Part shown: one piece after another, positions 42,460 through 51,772 of the stretch
How positions within the stretch are numbered: the stretch's first letter is position 1
How the letters are laid out: every line of letters starts with the position of its first letter
From: Gemmatimonadota bacterium
GTDB lineage: Bacteria; Gemmatimonadota; Gemmatimonadetes; Longimicrobiales; Gaopeijiaceae
Assembly: GCA_022825135.1 (NCBI GenBank)
Contig: JAJDYN010000002.1
Coordinates: forward strand, 1-64,000
DNA length: 64,000 bases
Direction of reading: 5' to 3'
Program-made: the position numbers and the translations under genes
Notes under the pieces: generated by a model
The model's database searches: none
Told to the model about the DNA's origin: nothing
What the model saw: the letters and a program-made list of their open reading frames with translations, nothing else

Positions 42460-43728
42460 ATGCGGTATGTCTCGTTGTGGCCCGCACCGTCGACCGGTGG
42501 ATACGGAAGCTGCCGCCGGTCAGCGCCGGCGGGTGCGTGCGGTTCGGCCATCTCCGGGGGCCGGTTCACGCGCGCGGCGGGGGTGGTCACCACGCTTGTG
42601 CTCCTGTGCGCGGGCCCGGGGTGGTCGCAGGAGACGGGCGGCGGCGCGCCTGGCGGCGGGCTGACCGATGTACCCGGCATTCGCGTGGGTCACCACACCC
42701 TGGCGGAGCGTCCCACCGGGTGCACGGTCGTGCTGGCGCCCGAAGGCACGGTCGGGGGCGTGGATGTGCGGGGAGGGGCACCCGGCACGCGCGAAACCGA
42801 CCTGCTCGACCCGGTCAACACCGTTGAGATCGTGAACGCGGTCGTGCTCGCCGGCGGCAGCGCCTTCGGGCTGGACGCCGCCAGCGGGGTGGTGCGCTAC
42901 CTGGAGGAGCAAGGGGTGGGGTACCCGGTCGGCCCGGTCGTCCGCGTACCGATCGTGAGCGCGGCCATCCTGTACGACCTGGGCGTGGGCGGGGACTGGA
43001 CCGTGCGTCCCGGACCCGAATGCGGATACCGGGCGGCGGGCGGCGCGACCGGGGGTCCGGTGGAATCGGGGAGCGTCGGGGCCGGCGCGGGCGCGACCGT
43101 CGGCAAGCTGGCGGGGATGGGCCGCGCGATGAAAGGCGGGGTCGGGAGCGCTTCCGTAACGCTGCCCGGCGGGCTGGTGGTGGCCGCCCTGGTGGCCGTC
43201 AACTCCGTGGGCGACGTGATCGACCCCGCGACCGGCCGGGTGGTCGCGGGCGTGCGCACCGAGGACGGGACCACCCTGGCGGACGCCCGCGTCCTCCTTC
43301 GCGCAGGAGGACCATCGGGCGGGTCTGCCGGCCGGAACACGACCATCGGGGTCGTCGCCACCAACGCGCGCCTCACCAAGGCGGAGGCCGCCCGGGTGGC
43401 CCTGATGGCCCAGGACGGGTACGCCCGCGCGCTCTACCCGGCGCACACTCCCGGCGACGGCGACACCACCTTCTCGCTCGCCACGGGCACCCTCCCTGAC
43501 AGCGCGCGGGCGAGCGCCGGGCAGGTGGGCGCGCTTGCGGCCGATGTGGTTGCGGCGGCGATCCTGGACGCCGTGCGCAGCGCGACCCCCCTCCCCGGCC
43601 TTCCCACCGCGGCCGACCTGCAGCCCCCGCCGGGCGACCGCCCCGACCCATCCGAGCATCCCACCGCCCCGCCCCGGCCCCATCCCCCCACCGCCCCCAC
43701 CGCCCGGCCACCCACCCCCCACCCGTGA
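42460..43728 (+). CDS. P1 family peptidase (DmpA/BapA type, secreted)
   Basis: A 422-residue self-processing aminopeptidase-like enzyme of family S58. An N-terminal hydrophobic signal (AAGVVTTLVLLCAGPGWS) precedes LTDVPGIRVGHHTLAER, the family's opening. The autocleavage and nucleophile region is AMKGGVGSASVTLPGG, cleaved before a serine in this family. Later NTTIGVVATNARLTKAEAAR is typical of the beta subunit. The C-terminus is a Pro/His-rich tail (TAPPRPHPPTAP...) that is probably disordered. It overlaps the SSF symporter by GTGA, so uptake of a released amino acid or peptide fragment is plausible. Confidence 0.82.
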   Translation: MRYVSLWPAPSTGGYGSCRRSAPAGACGSAISGGRFTRAAGVVTTLVLLCAGPGWSQETGGGAPGGGLTDVPGIRVGHHTLAERPTGCTVVLAPEGTVGGVDVRGGAPGTRETDLLDPVNTVEIVNAVVLAGGSAFGLDAASGVVRYLEEQGVGYPVGPVVRVPIVSAAILYDLGVGGDWTVRPGPECGYRAAGGATGGPVESGSVGAGAGATVGKLAGMGRAMKGGVGSASVTLPGGLVVAALVAVNSVGDVIDPATGRVVAGVRTEDGTTLADARVLLRAGGPSGGSAGRNTTIGVVATNARLTKAEAARVALMAQDGYARALYPAHTPGDGDTTFSLATGTLPDSARASAGQVGALAADVVAAAILDAVRSATPLPGLPTAADLQPPPGDRPDPSEHPTAPPRPHPPTAPTARPPTPHP

Positions 43729-45122
43729 ACGCCACCCTCCTCCTCCTCCTCGCCTACTCGGCCGGGCTGATCGGCCTCGGCCTCTGGCTGGGGCGGCGGG
43801 TCTCGAGCGCGGGCGGCTTCTTCGTGGCGGGCCGGTCGCTTGGTCCGGGGCTGCTCTTCGCCACCGTCCTCGCCGCCAACATCGGCGCGGGCACCACCAT
43901 CGGCGCGGCCGGCCTGGGCTACCGGGACGGCCTTGCGGGCTGGTGGTGGGTGGGCTCCGCGGGGGTCGGGACCCTGGTCCTCGCGCTCTGGGTGGGGCCG
44001 CGCATCTGGGCGGTCGCGCGCGCCCGCGGCCACCTCACCCTGGGCGACTACCTGGACGACCGCTACGGCCCCTCGGTGCGCGCCATCATCGCCGTGCTGC
44101 TGTGGCTCGGGACGCTCGCGCTGCTGGCCGGCCAGCTCATCGCGATGTCCGATATCTTCACGGTGGTGGCCGGGTGGCCGCGGGGATGGGGGGTTGTGGT
44201 GGGCGGGGTGGTCGCCACCGCCTACTTCGCCGCGGGCGGGCTCATGGTGGCCGCGTGGGTCAACCTGGTGCAACTGGTCGTCATGGTCGCCGGCTTCGGG
44301 ATCGCCCTCCCATGGGCGATGGCCGCCGCGGGCGGCTGGGAGGCCGTGGTCGCCGCCGCCCCGGCCGACGGCCTGGACTTCCTGCAGAGCGGCGAATCCG
44401 GCTGGATCTACCTCGCCCTGGTCGCGCCCGGCTTCGTCATCTCCCCCGGCCTCATCCAGAAGGCGTACGGCGCGGTCGACGCCCGCGCGATCCGCATCGG
44501 CCTCGCCGCCACCGCCGTCGCCCTCCTCGTCTTCGCCGCCGTCCCGCCGCTCCTGGGAATGATCGCGCGCGTCTACGATCCGGCGCTGGCCGACCACGAG
44601 TTCGCGCTTCCGCTCGTGCTCACCGTGGGGGTTCCCCTGTGGCTGGGCGCCCTCGGTCTCGCCGCGGTGTTCTCGGCGGAGCTGAGCTCCTCGGACGCCA
44701 TCCTCTTCATGCTCTCGACGTCGCTCTCCCGCGACCTCTACCGCCGCTTCGTCCGCCCCGACGCCTCCGACGCCTCCGTCCTGCGGGTGGCCCGCTTCGC
44801 GGCGCTCACCGGCGGCGCGCTGGGCATCCTCCTGGCGGCCGTGCTCCCCGGCGTCATAGAGGCCCTCACCATCTTTTACGCGCTGCTCGCCGTCAGCCTT
44901 TTCGTGCCCGTCCTGGGCGGCCTGTACACGCGCCGCGCCGGCTCACCCGAGGCTCTTTCCGCGATCGCCTTCGGGGTGATGCTCTGGGTCGCGGTCCGCA
45001 CCGGCCTCATCGACAACCTTCCGCCGCTGTTCACGGCCAGCGTCGTCGGCCTGCTCGGCTCCGCCGTCGCGTTCGGCGCGGTGCTGGGCGCACGGGCCCT
45101 GTTCCGGCGCGACACGCAGTAG
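43725..45122 (+). CDS. Sodium:solute symporter (SSF family)
   Basis: A 465-residue inner-membrane transporter of about 13 helices. SSF features are the first helix LLLLLAYSAGLIGLGLWLG, GGFFVAGRSLGPGLLFATVL with the conserved GR motif, and AVFSAELSSSDAILFMLSTS, close to the family pattern near the Na site. GTG 43725 overlaps the stop of the P1 peptidase as GTGA, so the two are co-expressed. Likely cargo: an amino acid or small amide released by the peptidase (inference). Confidence 0.85.
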   Translation: MNATLLLLLAYSAGLIGLGLWLGRRVSSAGGFFVAGRSLGPGLLFATVLAANIGAGTTIGAAGLGYRDGLAGWWWVGSAGVGTLVLALWVGPRIWAVARARGHLTLGDYLDDRYGPSVRAIIAVLLWLGTLALLAGQLIAMSDIFTVVAGWPRGWGVVVGGVVATAYFAAGGLMVAAWVNLVQLVVMVAGFGIALPWAMAAAGGWEAVVAAAPADGLDFLQSGESGWIYLALVAPGFVISPGLIQKAYGAVDARAIRIGLAATAVALLVFAAVPPLLGMIARVYDPALADHEFALPLVLTVGVPLWLGALGLAAVFSAELSSSDAILFMLSTSLSRDLYRRFVRPDASDASVLRVARFAALTGGALGILLAAVLPGVIEALTIFYALLAVSLFVPVLGGLYTRRAGSPEALSAIAFGVMLWVAVRTGLIDNLPPLFTASVVGLLGSAVAFGAVLGARALFRRDTQ

Positions 45123-45231
45123 CGGCCGCAACGGGCCGGTGCCTCCGGCCATCCCGCCTCAGGGCCCGAACGGGCCGTTCGCCCCCGATACCATCCCGCC
45201 GCCCCTCGGCGTCCGGCCGCGCGAGCCCTCC

Positions 45232-46335
45232 CTACAGCCCGAACCTCTGCCCCTCGGTCGCCACCGAAAACCCCCGGCTCACGATCTCCCTGGCCTCCGC
45301 CGAAGCTTCATCCAACGCCGGATTGGTGTTGTTCAGGTGGATGAACACGACCTCGCGCTCCCCCCGCGCAACCTCCTGCAGCAGATCCATCGAGTGGGGC
45401 ACCATGGGATGCGGGATGTCCTCGATGTTCCGCCCCGGCACCTCCCCGGGGCTGTAGAAGGTCGCGTCCAGCAGGGCCACGTCCACGCCGCGCACCACCT
45501 CCGCCACGTCGCGGTCCCACGCCTCCCAACTGTCGATGTCCGGGAGATAGAGCAGGGAGCGGCTCGGGCCCCGGAAGGTCCAGCCGACGGTATCCGAGAA
45601 CTCGGGACGATGGGGGACCGGGGTGGCCATCGCGGAGAGGCTGTCGTCGATCTCGTACCAGCGGTCGAACTCGACGGGGCGCAGGTCCAGACGGCCCTCG
45701 TCCACGAGCAGGCTCCAGGGGCCGTTGGATGCAAGAAAGCCCGCCATCTCCGGGCTGCAATAGCACGGCGTGGGGGCGAGCCCCAGGCCTTCCCGGCCCA
45801 GATGGGCGAGCCCCAGATAATGCCCCATGTGCGCGTGGGTCAGGAAGATGCCGTCGAAGGGCCGCCGCGCCTGAGCGCGCGCCCGGAAACCCGGGTCGTC
45901 GATCAGGTCCATCTGCTGCCGCAGGTCCGGGGAGGCGTCCACCAGGTAGTAGGGCCCGGCGTCGGGCTCCACGATGGCGAGAGAGCACACGTAGCGCGGC
46001 TGCTCGCGCTCGCGGGCACGGTCGCACCGGGGCGCGTAGCACCCGGTTTGGGGCATTCCGCCGTCCTGGGCCACCCCGAGCACCAGCACGTAGGGATCCG
46101 CCCGGCGCCACGGCGACAAGCGGGGACCGAGGAGGGTCGCGCCGGCCGCCGCGCCCAGGAATTCCCGGCGGGAGACGCCCGCGCTACCCTGTCCGGGCAC
46201 CCCGACTTGCCCGCGCACCCGGCCAGGCCCGCTCCTCCGGCCTTGCTTGCGCACCCCGCCTTGCTTGCGCATCCCGCGCTCCTGCGCCGTCCAGTGCCTT
46301 TCCGCCGGCCCCTGCTCCTGCAACGACCCATCCAT
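45232..46335 (-). CDS. PqqB-like MBL-fold metallohydrolase, Tat-exported
   Basis: A 367-residue exported metallo-beta-lactamase-fold protein. The body starts YVLVLGVAQDGGMPQTGC, a hallmark of the PqqB-like branch, and has the metal motif THAHMGHYLGL plus FDRWYEIDDSLSAMATPVPH. A twin-arginine signal is seen (SRREFLGAAAGATLLGP); the start region before it is a Gln/Gly/Arg-rich leader (RKQGG..RKQGRR repeats). ATG 46335 is chosen for AGAGGAG; a second ATG lies 21 codons on. No other PQQ genes are nearby, so the role is unknown. Confidence 0.8.
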   Translation of the reverse strand: MDGSLQEQGPAERHWTAQERGMRKQGGVRKQGRRSGPGRVRGQVGVPGQGSAGVSRREFLGAAAGATLLGPRLSPWRRADPYVLVLGVAQDGGMPQTGCYAPRCDRAREREQPRYVCSLAIVEPDAGPYYLVDASPDLRQQMDLIDDPGFRARAQARRPFDGIFLTHAHMGHYLGLAHLGREGLGLAPTPCYCSPEMAGFLASNGPWSLLVDEGRLDLRPVEFDRWYEIDDSLSAMATPVPHRPEFSDTVGWTFRGPSRSLLYLPDIDSWEAWDRDVAEVVRGVDVALLDATFYSPGEVPGRNIEDIPHPMVPHSMDLLQEVARGEREVVFIHLNNTNPALDEASAEAREIVSRGFSVATEGQRFGL

Positions 46336-46468
46336 TTGCCATGCTCCTCTGTTCGCCGCGGCGGTCCCGAATGACGCCGAGACCGCCCCTGTTGGCGACT
46401 GGCTGTCGAGTCGCAGTTTGGATTGGCAGGAATCCGCCACGCAACCCGGGAAGCAGGCGAAGACCGCG

Positions 46469-46975
46469 ATGGCGCACGAGATCGAACGCAAGTTTCTGGT
46501 GCGGTCGGATGCATGGAGAGCCGCTGCATCGAGGTCCGGCGCGACCGGAGTCCGCATCCGGCAGGGCTACCTGTCGACCTCCGGCACGCGCTCCGTGCGG
46601 GTGCGCACGGCCGGCGAGCGCGCCACGCTGAATGTGAAGGGCAACAAGGTCGGCCCGCGCGCCTCGGAGTTCGAATACTCGATTCCGCTCGGGGACGCGA
46701 TACAGATGCTGAGCGAACTATGCCGGCGCCCGTTCATCGAAAAGACCCGCTACGACATCCCCGGGCCCGACGGACACATCTGGGAGGTCGACGAGTTCCA
46801 CGCGGAAAACGCCGGTCTGGTGGTCGCCGAGATCGAGTTGTCCCATGAGGACCAGGCATTCGCCCATCCCCGATGGCTGGGTGAGGAGGTCACCGACGAT
46901 CCGCGCTACCTGAACACCAACCTTGTGGAGCGTCCCTTCACCACCTGGGACCGGGAGGAGGACTCGCGGGATTAG
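46469..46975 (+). CDS. CYTH-domain protein (inorganic triphosphatase-like)
   Basis: A 168-residue cytosolic CYTH domain, a closed beta-barrel that binds triphosphates. It starts with HEIERKFLV, the ExExK signature, followed by IRQGYLSTSGTRSVRVRT and LNVKGNKVGPRASEFEYSI. WEVDEFHAENAGLVVAEIEL closes the tunnel. Family members are inorganic triphosphatases or adenylyl cyclases; triphosphatase is more likely for a stand-alone CYTH. Divergent from the MBL gene across 133 bases. Confidence 0.85.
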   Translation: MAHEIERKFLVRSDAWRAAASRSGATGVRIRQGYLSTSGTRSVRVRTAGERATLNVKGNKVGPRASEFEYSIPLGDAIQMLSELCRRPFIEKTRYDIPGPDGHIWEVDEFHAENAGLVVAEIELSHEDQAFAHPRWLGEEVTDDPRYLNTNLVERPFTTWDREEDSRD

Positions 46976-47036
46976 CGCCCGGCGACGCGTCGCCGCTCCC
47001 GGTACGCGCGCGGTTCATCCACGGGCCGCCATCGGT

Positions 47037-47082
47037 TAACGGGCCCCTCCGCAGGGTACCAGCTAACGGGCCCCTCCGCAGG
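47037..47082 (+). repeat. 19-bp direct repeat overlapping the dispersed element
   Basis: TAACGGGCCCCTCCGCAGG occurs at 47037-47055 and 47064-47082, 27 bases apart. The second copy forms the left end of the 81-bp element at 47068. It may mark a partial duplication of the element end. Confidence 0.5.
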
Positions 47083-47148
47083 CTGTTGCATATCCGCAGA
47101 TGCAACAAATTGTTGCCTTTTCGAAAATGCAACACTGTGCAGAGGGTC
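47068..47148 (-). repeat. 81-bp dispersed palindromic repeat, copy B
   Basis: The reverse complement of this stretch aligns end to end with 23455-23535. It carries TGTTGCAT..GGCAACA..TTGTTGCATCTGC..TGCAACA and CCCTCTGCAC / CTGCGGAGGGGCCC ends. It again lies in an intergenic gap, between the CYTH gene and rlpA. A 19-bp direct repeat overlaps its GGGCCC end. Confidence 0.75.
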
Positions 47149-47200
47149 CTAACCAGGGATGCACCGGGCTCGCGGCGGGCTGCGGACCGCGACCCGGCCA

Positions 47201-47305
47201 GCCCAGCGCCGACGCTCCCACCCCCGGCGGACCCACTCCCGCCCGGCCCAGCGCCGACGCTCCCACCCCCGGCGGACCCACTCCCGCCCGGCCCGGCGCC
47301 AACGC
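47201..47305. repeat. 45-bp tandem repeat downstream of rlpA
   Basis: GCCCAGCGCCGACGCTCCCA recurs at 47201 and 47246, and a variant copy at 47291, giving a 45-bp period for about 2.3 copies. It lies just beyond the rlpA stop codon. Read in the rlpA direction it would encode a Gly/Pro/Ala repeat, so it could once have been a C-terminal repeat of that gene. Confidence 0.7.
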
Positions 47306-47848
47306 TTACATCCGCGGCGGATCCACCGCGGGCGGGTCGAGCGCCCGCACCTCCACCCGCGCGAGCCCCCTGTCGGCGATTCCGAGCTTCACCGCCGCGA
47401 CGTAGGAGAGGTCGATGACGCGGCCCTCCACGAACGGCCCCCGGTCGTTCACCCGCACCACCACCCGGTTGCCGGTGTCGAGGTCGGTCACCCGCACGTA
47501 GGTGGGGAGCGGGAGCGTCTTGTGCGCCGCCGTCATGGCGTACATGTCGTAGGTCTCGCCCGTGGACGTCGCCCGCCCGTGGAAGGGATGGCCGTACCAG
47601 GAAGCGATCCCGCGCTGCACGTAGTCCTTGCTGGTCTGGAGCACGCGGTAGCGAATGCCGAACTCGTCGTAGAACGCGGGGTTGCCCAGACGCGACTTGT
47701 ACTCCTGTCGCGGCTCCGCGTCGGGGGGAAGAGTGACCCGCGCCGCCCGCGGCGTGTTCACACGAAAACATCCCGCCGCCCCCAGCAGGACCAGAAGCAG
47801 CCCCGGCCGTCCCGAAACCCGGCGCAAGCGATCGAGGAAGGATATCAC
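47306..47848 (-). CDS. rlpA: RlpA-family septal lytic transglycosylase lipoprotein
   Basis: A 180-residue lipoprotein (LLLVLLGAAGC) with the double-psi beta-barrel of RlpA: GIASWYGHPFHGRATSTGE, TAAHKTLPLPTYVRVTDL and VVRVNDRGPFVEGRVIDLS, including the catalytic-type aspartate in NDRGPF. RlpA cleaves or binds naked glycan at the division septum. The SPOR domain found in many members is absent. The gene follows dnaE on the same strand; 45-bp tandem repeats start directly after its stop. Confidence 0.88.
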   Translation of the reverse strand: MISFLDRLRRVSGRPGLLLVLLGAAGCFRVNTPRAARVTLPPDAEPRQEYKSRLGNPAFYDEFGIRYRVLQTSKDYVQRGIASWYGHPFHGRATSTGETYDMYAMTAAHKTLPLPTYVRVTDLDTGNRVVVRVNDRGPFVEGRVIDLSYVAAVKLGIADRGLARVEVRALDPPAVDPPRM

Positions 47849-47881
47849 CAGTAGATATCAGAAGATGTCAGTCATGGCTTC

Positions 47882-47897
47882 GGGTGTTGCGACACCC
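47882..47897. terminator. Hairpin downstream of dnaE
   Basis: GGGTGT-TGCG-ACACCC forms a 6-bp stem in the gap between dnaE and rlpA. There is no T-tract, so terminator function is uncertain. Confidence 0.3.
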
Positions 47898-47935
47898 AGT
47901 CCTACACTTGAACCGGTCCCGCGTCCCCACCAGTC

Positions 47936-50900
47936 CTACGCACGCACCAGCTCCACTCGCGTCCGCCCCAGCACCTCGCGCAGCTTCCGCAAGGTCGCGG
48001 GCCCCGGATCCACCCTCAGCGTCCCGGAGCGCAACCGCCGGTCGCGCCCCCCGTTGCCCGACCGCCAGAGCACTTCCACCGGGGCGTCTCCCGGATGTTC
48101 CACGAGCATCTTCTTCGCCCTGGCGAAGGCGTCTTCCGGGACTTCGGCCTTCCCGTCCAGCGCAATGCGCAGCGCCAGCCGCCCCGACGTGAGCACGTCG
48201 TCCAGCAGCTCCACCTCGTCGAGGAAGATCGGCGGGTCCTCCTCGTCGCGCTCCCGGCCCGACACCTTGCCCCGGATGAGCACCACCGCATCCTGCTGCA
48301 GGGGTTCCCTGCCGGCCGCCCAGGCATCGCGGAAGGCGAGCACCTGAGCGGTTCCGTGGAAGTCCTCGATGGTGATCCGCCCCCACTCCGAGTTGTCCCT
48401 GCGCGAGATCTGCCGCTGCACCTGGGTCACGACGCAGGGGATCTCGACGGACGCGTTCGCGTGCCTGCGCAGCCTGGAGGTGTTCACCTCCCGGAAGACG
48501 TGCACGGCGTCGCTGAAGCGGTCCAGCGGATGGCCGGAGATGAAGAATCCCAGCGCCTCCTTTTCCTGCGCCAGCCGCTCGCGTTCCGGCCACTCGGGAA
48601 CCGCGGGAAGCTCCGGCGCCGGATCGTCGGCCTCTTCCAGCCCGCCGAAGAGCGATTCCTGGCCGGCCTCCCGATCCGCCTGACGCGCGTTCACGTCGGC
48701 GTAGGCGATGTCCAGCCCGGCCACCAGCTGGGCCCGGTGCCCGAAGGCGTCGAGCGCCCCCGCCGCGATCAGCGCCTCGCAGGCTCGCTTGTTGAGCGCG
48801 CGCGTGTCGATGCGGTCCAGAAAATCGAACAGCGTCTCGAAACGCCCCCCCTCCGCCCGCGCAGCCAGCACGGACTCGACCGCGGCCGCGCCGACCCCGC
48901 GCACCGCGCCCAGCCCGAATCGAATCTGGGCGCCCCCGGTGACCGTGAACTTCCACCCCGACTCGTTCACGTCGGGCGGCAGCAGCTCGATGGACTCCTC
49001 GAGGCCCGGAATGGAGCGGTGCAGCTCGCGGCTCTCGAGAATGTACTTCACAACCTGGTCGGTATTCGAAAGCACCGACGAGAGCAGCGCCGCCATGAAC
49101 TCGGCGGGATAGTGGCACTTGAGCCACGCGGTGTGATACGACAGGAGCGAGTATCCGGCGCTGTGCGCGCGGTTGAAGCCGTAGCGCCCGAAGGTCTCGA
49201 TCTGGTCGGCGAGTTCCGCCGCGATCCGGGCGTCCACTCCCTTGGCGGTGGCGCGCTCCCGGAAGGTCGCCAGCTCGGCGCGAATCAGCTCCGGGATCTT
49301 CTTGCCCACCGCCTTGCGCACGACGTCGGCTTCGCCCAGCGAATATCCCGCGAGGATATTCACGATGCGCATCACCTGCTCCTGATAGACGATGATGCCG
49401 TAGGTGGGCTCGAGCAATTCCTCCAGCTCGGGATGCGGATAGGTGACCGGCTCCTGTCCCAGCTTGCGCCGGATATAGACGTCGGTCATTCCGGAGTCGA
49501 GGGGACCGGGCCGGATGAGGGCGTTGGTGGCGACCAGGTCCTCGAAGCGGTCGCAGCGCATGGCCCGCAGCTTTCCCGTGGCCAGCGCGGACTCGAACTG
49601 GAACACGCCGGACGTGCCCCCCTGCGCGAGCATCTCGTAGACCCGCGCGTCGTCCAGCGGAACGTCGTCCATGGTCGGATGGACCGCGCCCGTCTCCGGG
49701 TGGCGCAGCGCCCCGTGCTTCGCCTTTACCAGCTCGACGGCGTCGTGGATGATGGTGAGGGTGCGCAGCCCCAGAAAGTCCATCTTGAGCATGCCGGCGT
49801 CGTCCACGCTGTTCATGTCGTACTGCGTGACCACATCCACGTCCGGCGCCGGGCCGTCCCGCGACGCCGCCCCTGCGCCCGCCGCCTGGCCCGCGCCGTT
49901 CCCCCGCACCCCGCTGCCCCGCGACTGGACGCATACGGGCACATAGTCGGAGAGCGGCCCGGGCGCGATCACGACCCCGGCCGCGTGCACCGACGCGTGC
50001 CGGCTCAGTCCCTCCAGGGTGCGCGAATAGTCGAAGAGCCTCCGATAGCGCTCTTCCGCCCGGTACAGTTCCCTGACGTCGGAGATCTTCTCCAGCGCCT
50101 GCCCGATGGTCAGCGCCTGGCCCGGCTGATTGGGAATCATCTTCGCGATGCGGTCGGTCTCGCTCGGCTTGAAGCCGAGGGTCCGGCCCACATCCCGCAC
50201 CACCGCGCGCGACTTCATGGTGCCGAAGGTGATGATCTGTCCCACGGCGTCGCGGCCGTATTTGCGCCGCACATAGTCGATCACCTCGCCCCTGCGCTCG
50301 AAGCAGAAGTCGATGTCGATGTCCGGCATCTCCCTGCGCTCCGGATTCAGGAAGCGCTCGAAGAGGAGCCCGAACTCGAGGGGGTCGATATTGGTGATCC
50401 AGAGCGAGTAGGCCACCAGCGAACCGGCGGCGGAGCCCCGTCCGGGCCCGACCGGAATACCATGTTCCCGGGCCCAGCGCATGAAGTCCCAGGTGATGAG
50501 GAAATATCCCGCGTAGCCCGTTTCGGCGATGACCCCGAGTTCATAGTCCAGGCGCGCGCGCACCTCGTCCGAAAGCGGATCTCCGTAGCGCTTCTTCGCC
50601 CCCTCGATGCTCAGGTGCCGGAGATAGTCGTCACTGTCCGCATGGTCCCCGGGAATGGGAAACTCGGGCAGGAAGTACTTCTTTTCGAAGGAGACGTCGA
50701 CCTGGTCGGCGATCGCCAGCGTGTTCTCCAGCACTTCGGGATGGTCCGGAAAGCGCTCGGCCATCTCGGGGCCCGACTTGAAGTAGAGCTCCTCGTCGTA
50801 GCGCATCCGGTTCTCGTCGTCGTGGTCCTTTCCGAGCCCGATGCAGAGGAGAATATCGTGCGCGCTGTGATCCTCGGCGTGCAGGAAGTGGGCATCGTTG

Positions 50901-51580
50901 GTCGCGACCACCGGCAGGTTGAGTTCCCCGGCGAGCTGGAACACCTTCCTGTTCACCTCGTCCTGGCCCGGGGTGTCGTGCCCCTGGACCTCCAGGTAGT
51001 ACCGGTCCCCGAAGACGTTCGCGTGCCACTCCGCCGCCTCGCGCGCCGCCTCCCGGTGGTCCCCGGCCAGCCCGCGCGCCACCTCCCCCGCCATGCACGC
51101 GGAGGTGCAGATGAGCCCCGCCGAATGGCGCTCGATCACCTCGCGGTCGATGCGCGGCTTGTAGTAGAAGCCCTCCAGATACCCGATCGAGGAGAGCTTG
51201 ATCAGGTTCCGGTACCCCTCGCGGTCGCGGGCGAGCAGCACGAGGTGGTAGTAGGGCTTCTTGATCTCCCGCCCGCCCACGCGCATCGGCTCCTTGTGGC
51301 GCCGGTCCCCGGGGGCCACGTACGCCTCCATGCCGATGATGGGCCGGATGCCCTCCTTCTCCGCCGCCTTGCGGAAGGCCCAGGCCCCGAAAAGGCACCC
51401 GTGGTCCGTGAGGGCCAGCGCCGGCATCTCGAACTCCTTCGCCTTGTGGACGAGATCGGTGAGACGGTTGGCGCCGTCGAGAAGGGAGAACTCCGAGTGG
51501 CAGTGGAGATGGACGAAAGACAAGGGCGGCTCGATGCTGGGGTCGGCGGGGAAGGGCGCGGGGGCGACGCCATCGGACAC
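47936..51580 (-). CDS. dnaE: DNA polymerase III alpha subunit
   Basis: The 1214-residue replicative polymerase. A PHP domain opens the protein (SFVHLHCHSEFSLLDGANRL, ALTDHGCLFGAW), then the polymerase palm carries MPDIDIDFCFERR (catalytic aspartates). GFNRAHSAGYSLLSYHTAWL lies in the fingers, and the helix-hairpin-helix and OB-fold (NSEWGRITIEDFHGTAQVL) complete it. The C-terminus lacks an obvious PolC-type exonuclease, so proofreading is separate. It is a typical DnaE1-length protein with full domain order. Confidence 0.95.
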   Translation of the reverse strand: MSDGVAPAPFPADPSIEPPLSFVHLHCHSEFSLLDGANRLTDLVHKAKEFEMPALALTDHGCLFGAWAFRKAAEKEGIRPIIGMEAYVAPGDRRHKEPMRVGGREIKKPYYHLVLLARDREGYRNLIKLSSIGYLEGFYYKPRIDREVIERHSAGLICTSACMAGEVARGLAGDHREAAREAAEWHANVFGDRYYLEVQGHDTPGQDEVNRKVFQLAGELNLPVVATNDAHFLHAEDHSAHDILLCIGLGKDHDDENRMRYDEELYFKSGPEMAERFPDHPEVLENTLAIADQVDVSFEKKYFLPEFPIPGDHADSDDYLRHLSIEGAKKRYGDPLSDEVRARLDYELGVIAETGYAGYFLITWDFMRWAREHGIPVGPGRGSAAGSLVAYSLWITNIDPLEFGLLFERFLNPERREMPDIDIDFCFERRGEVIDYVRRKYGRDAVGQIITFGTMKSRAVVRDVGRTLGFKPSETDRIAKMIPNQPGQALTIGQALEKISDVRELYRAEERYRRLFDYSRTLEGLSRHASVHAAGVVIAPGPLSDYVPVCVQSRGSGVRGNGAGQAAGAGAASRDGPAPDVDVVTQYDMNSVDDAGMLKMDFLGLRTLTIIHDAVELVKAKHGALRHPETGAVHPTMDDVPLDDARVYEMLAQGGTSGVFQFESALATGKLRAMRCDRFEDLVATNALIRPGPLDSGMTDVYIRRKLGQEPVTYPHPELEELLEPTYGIIVYQEQVMRIVNILAGYSLGEADVVRKAVGKKIPELIRAELATFRERATAKGVDARIAAELADQIETFGRYGFNRAHSAGYSLLSYHTAWLKCHYPAEFMAALLSSVLSNTDQVVKYILESRELHRSIPGLEESIELLPPDVNESGWKFTVTGGAQIRFGLGAVRGVGAAAVESVLAARAEGGRFETLFDFLDRIDTRALNKRACEALIAAGALDAFGHRAQLVAGLDIAYADVNARQADREAGQESLFGGLEEADDPAPELPAVPEWPERERLAQEKEALGFFISGHPLDRFSDAVHVFREVNTSRLRRHANASVEIPCVVTQVQRQISRRDNSEWGRITIEDFHGTAQVLAFRDAWAAGREPLQQDAVVLIRGKVSGRERDEEDPPIFLDEVELLDDVLTSGRLALRIALDGKAEVPEDAFARAKKMLVEHPGDAPVEVLWRSGNGGRDRRLRSGTLRVDPGPATLRKLREVLGRTRVELVRA

Positions 51581-51772
51581 CTGAATAGATGCAGGAGAGC
51601 GCCCGGCGCGAAAGGGTTTCGGCGGAGGCCGCTTCGCGGATGTCGATGGCGCGCGACGCCCGGGCCGCAGGCCGTGGACCGGCGCTGCCCGCGCCGCCGA
51701 CCCGGGCGTGCGATTACGGCCGGGGTGAGGCTCGGACCGGCGGTCAATGCGGTTGCCGCCCGAGGCACGGGT

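Noticed and set aside
47201..47305. Possible CRISPR array
   Set aside because: Units are head-to-tail with no variable spacers and only about 2.3 copies.
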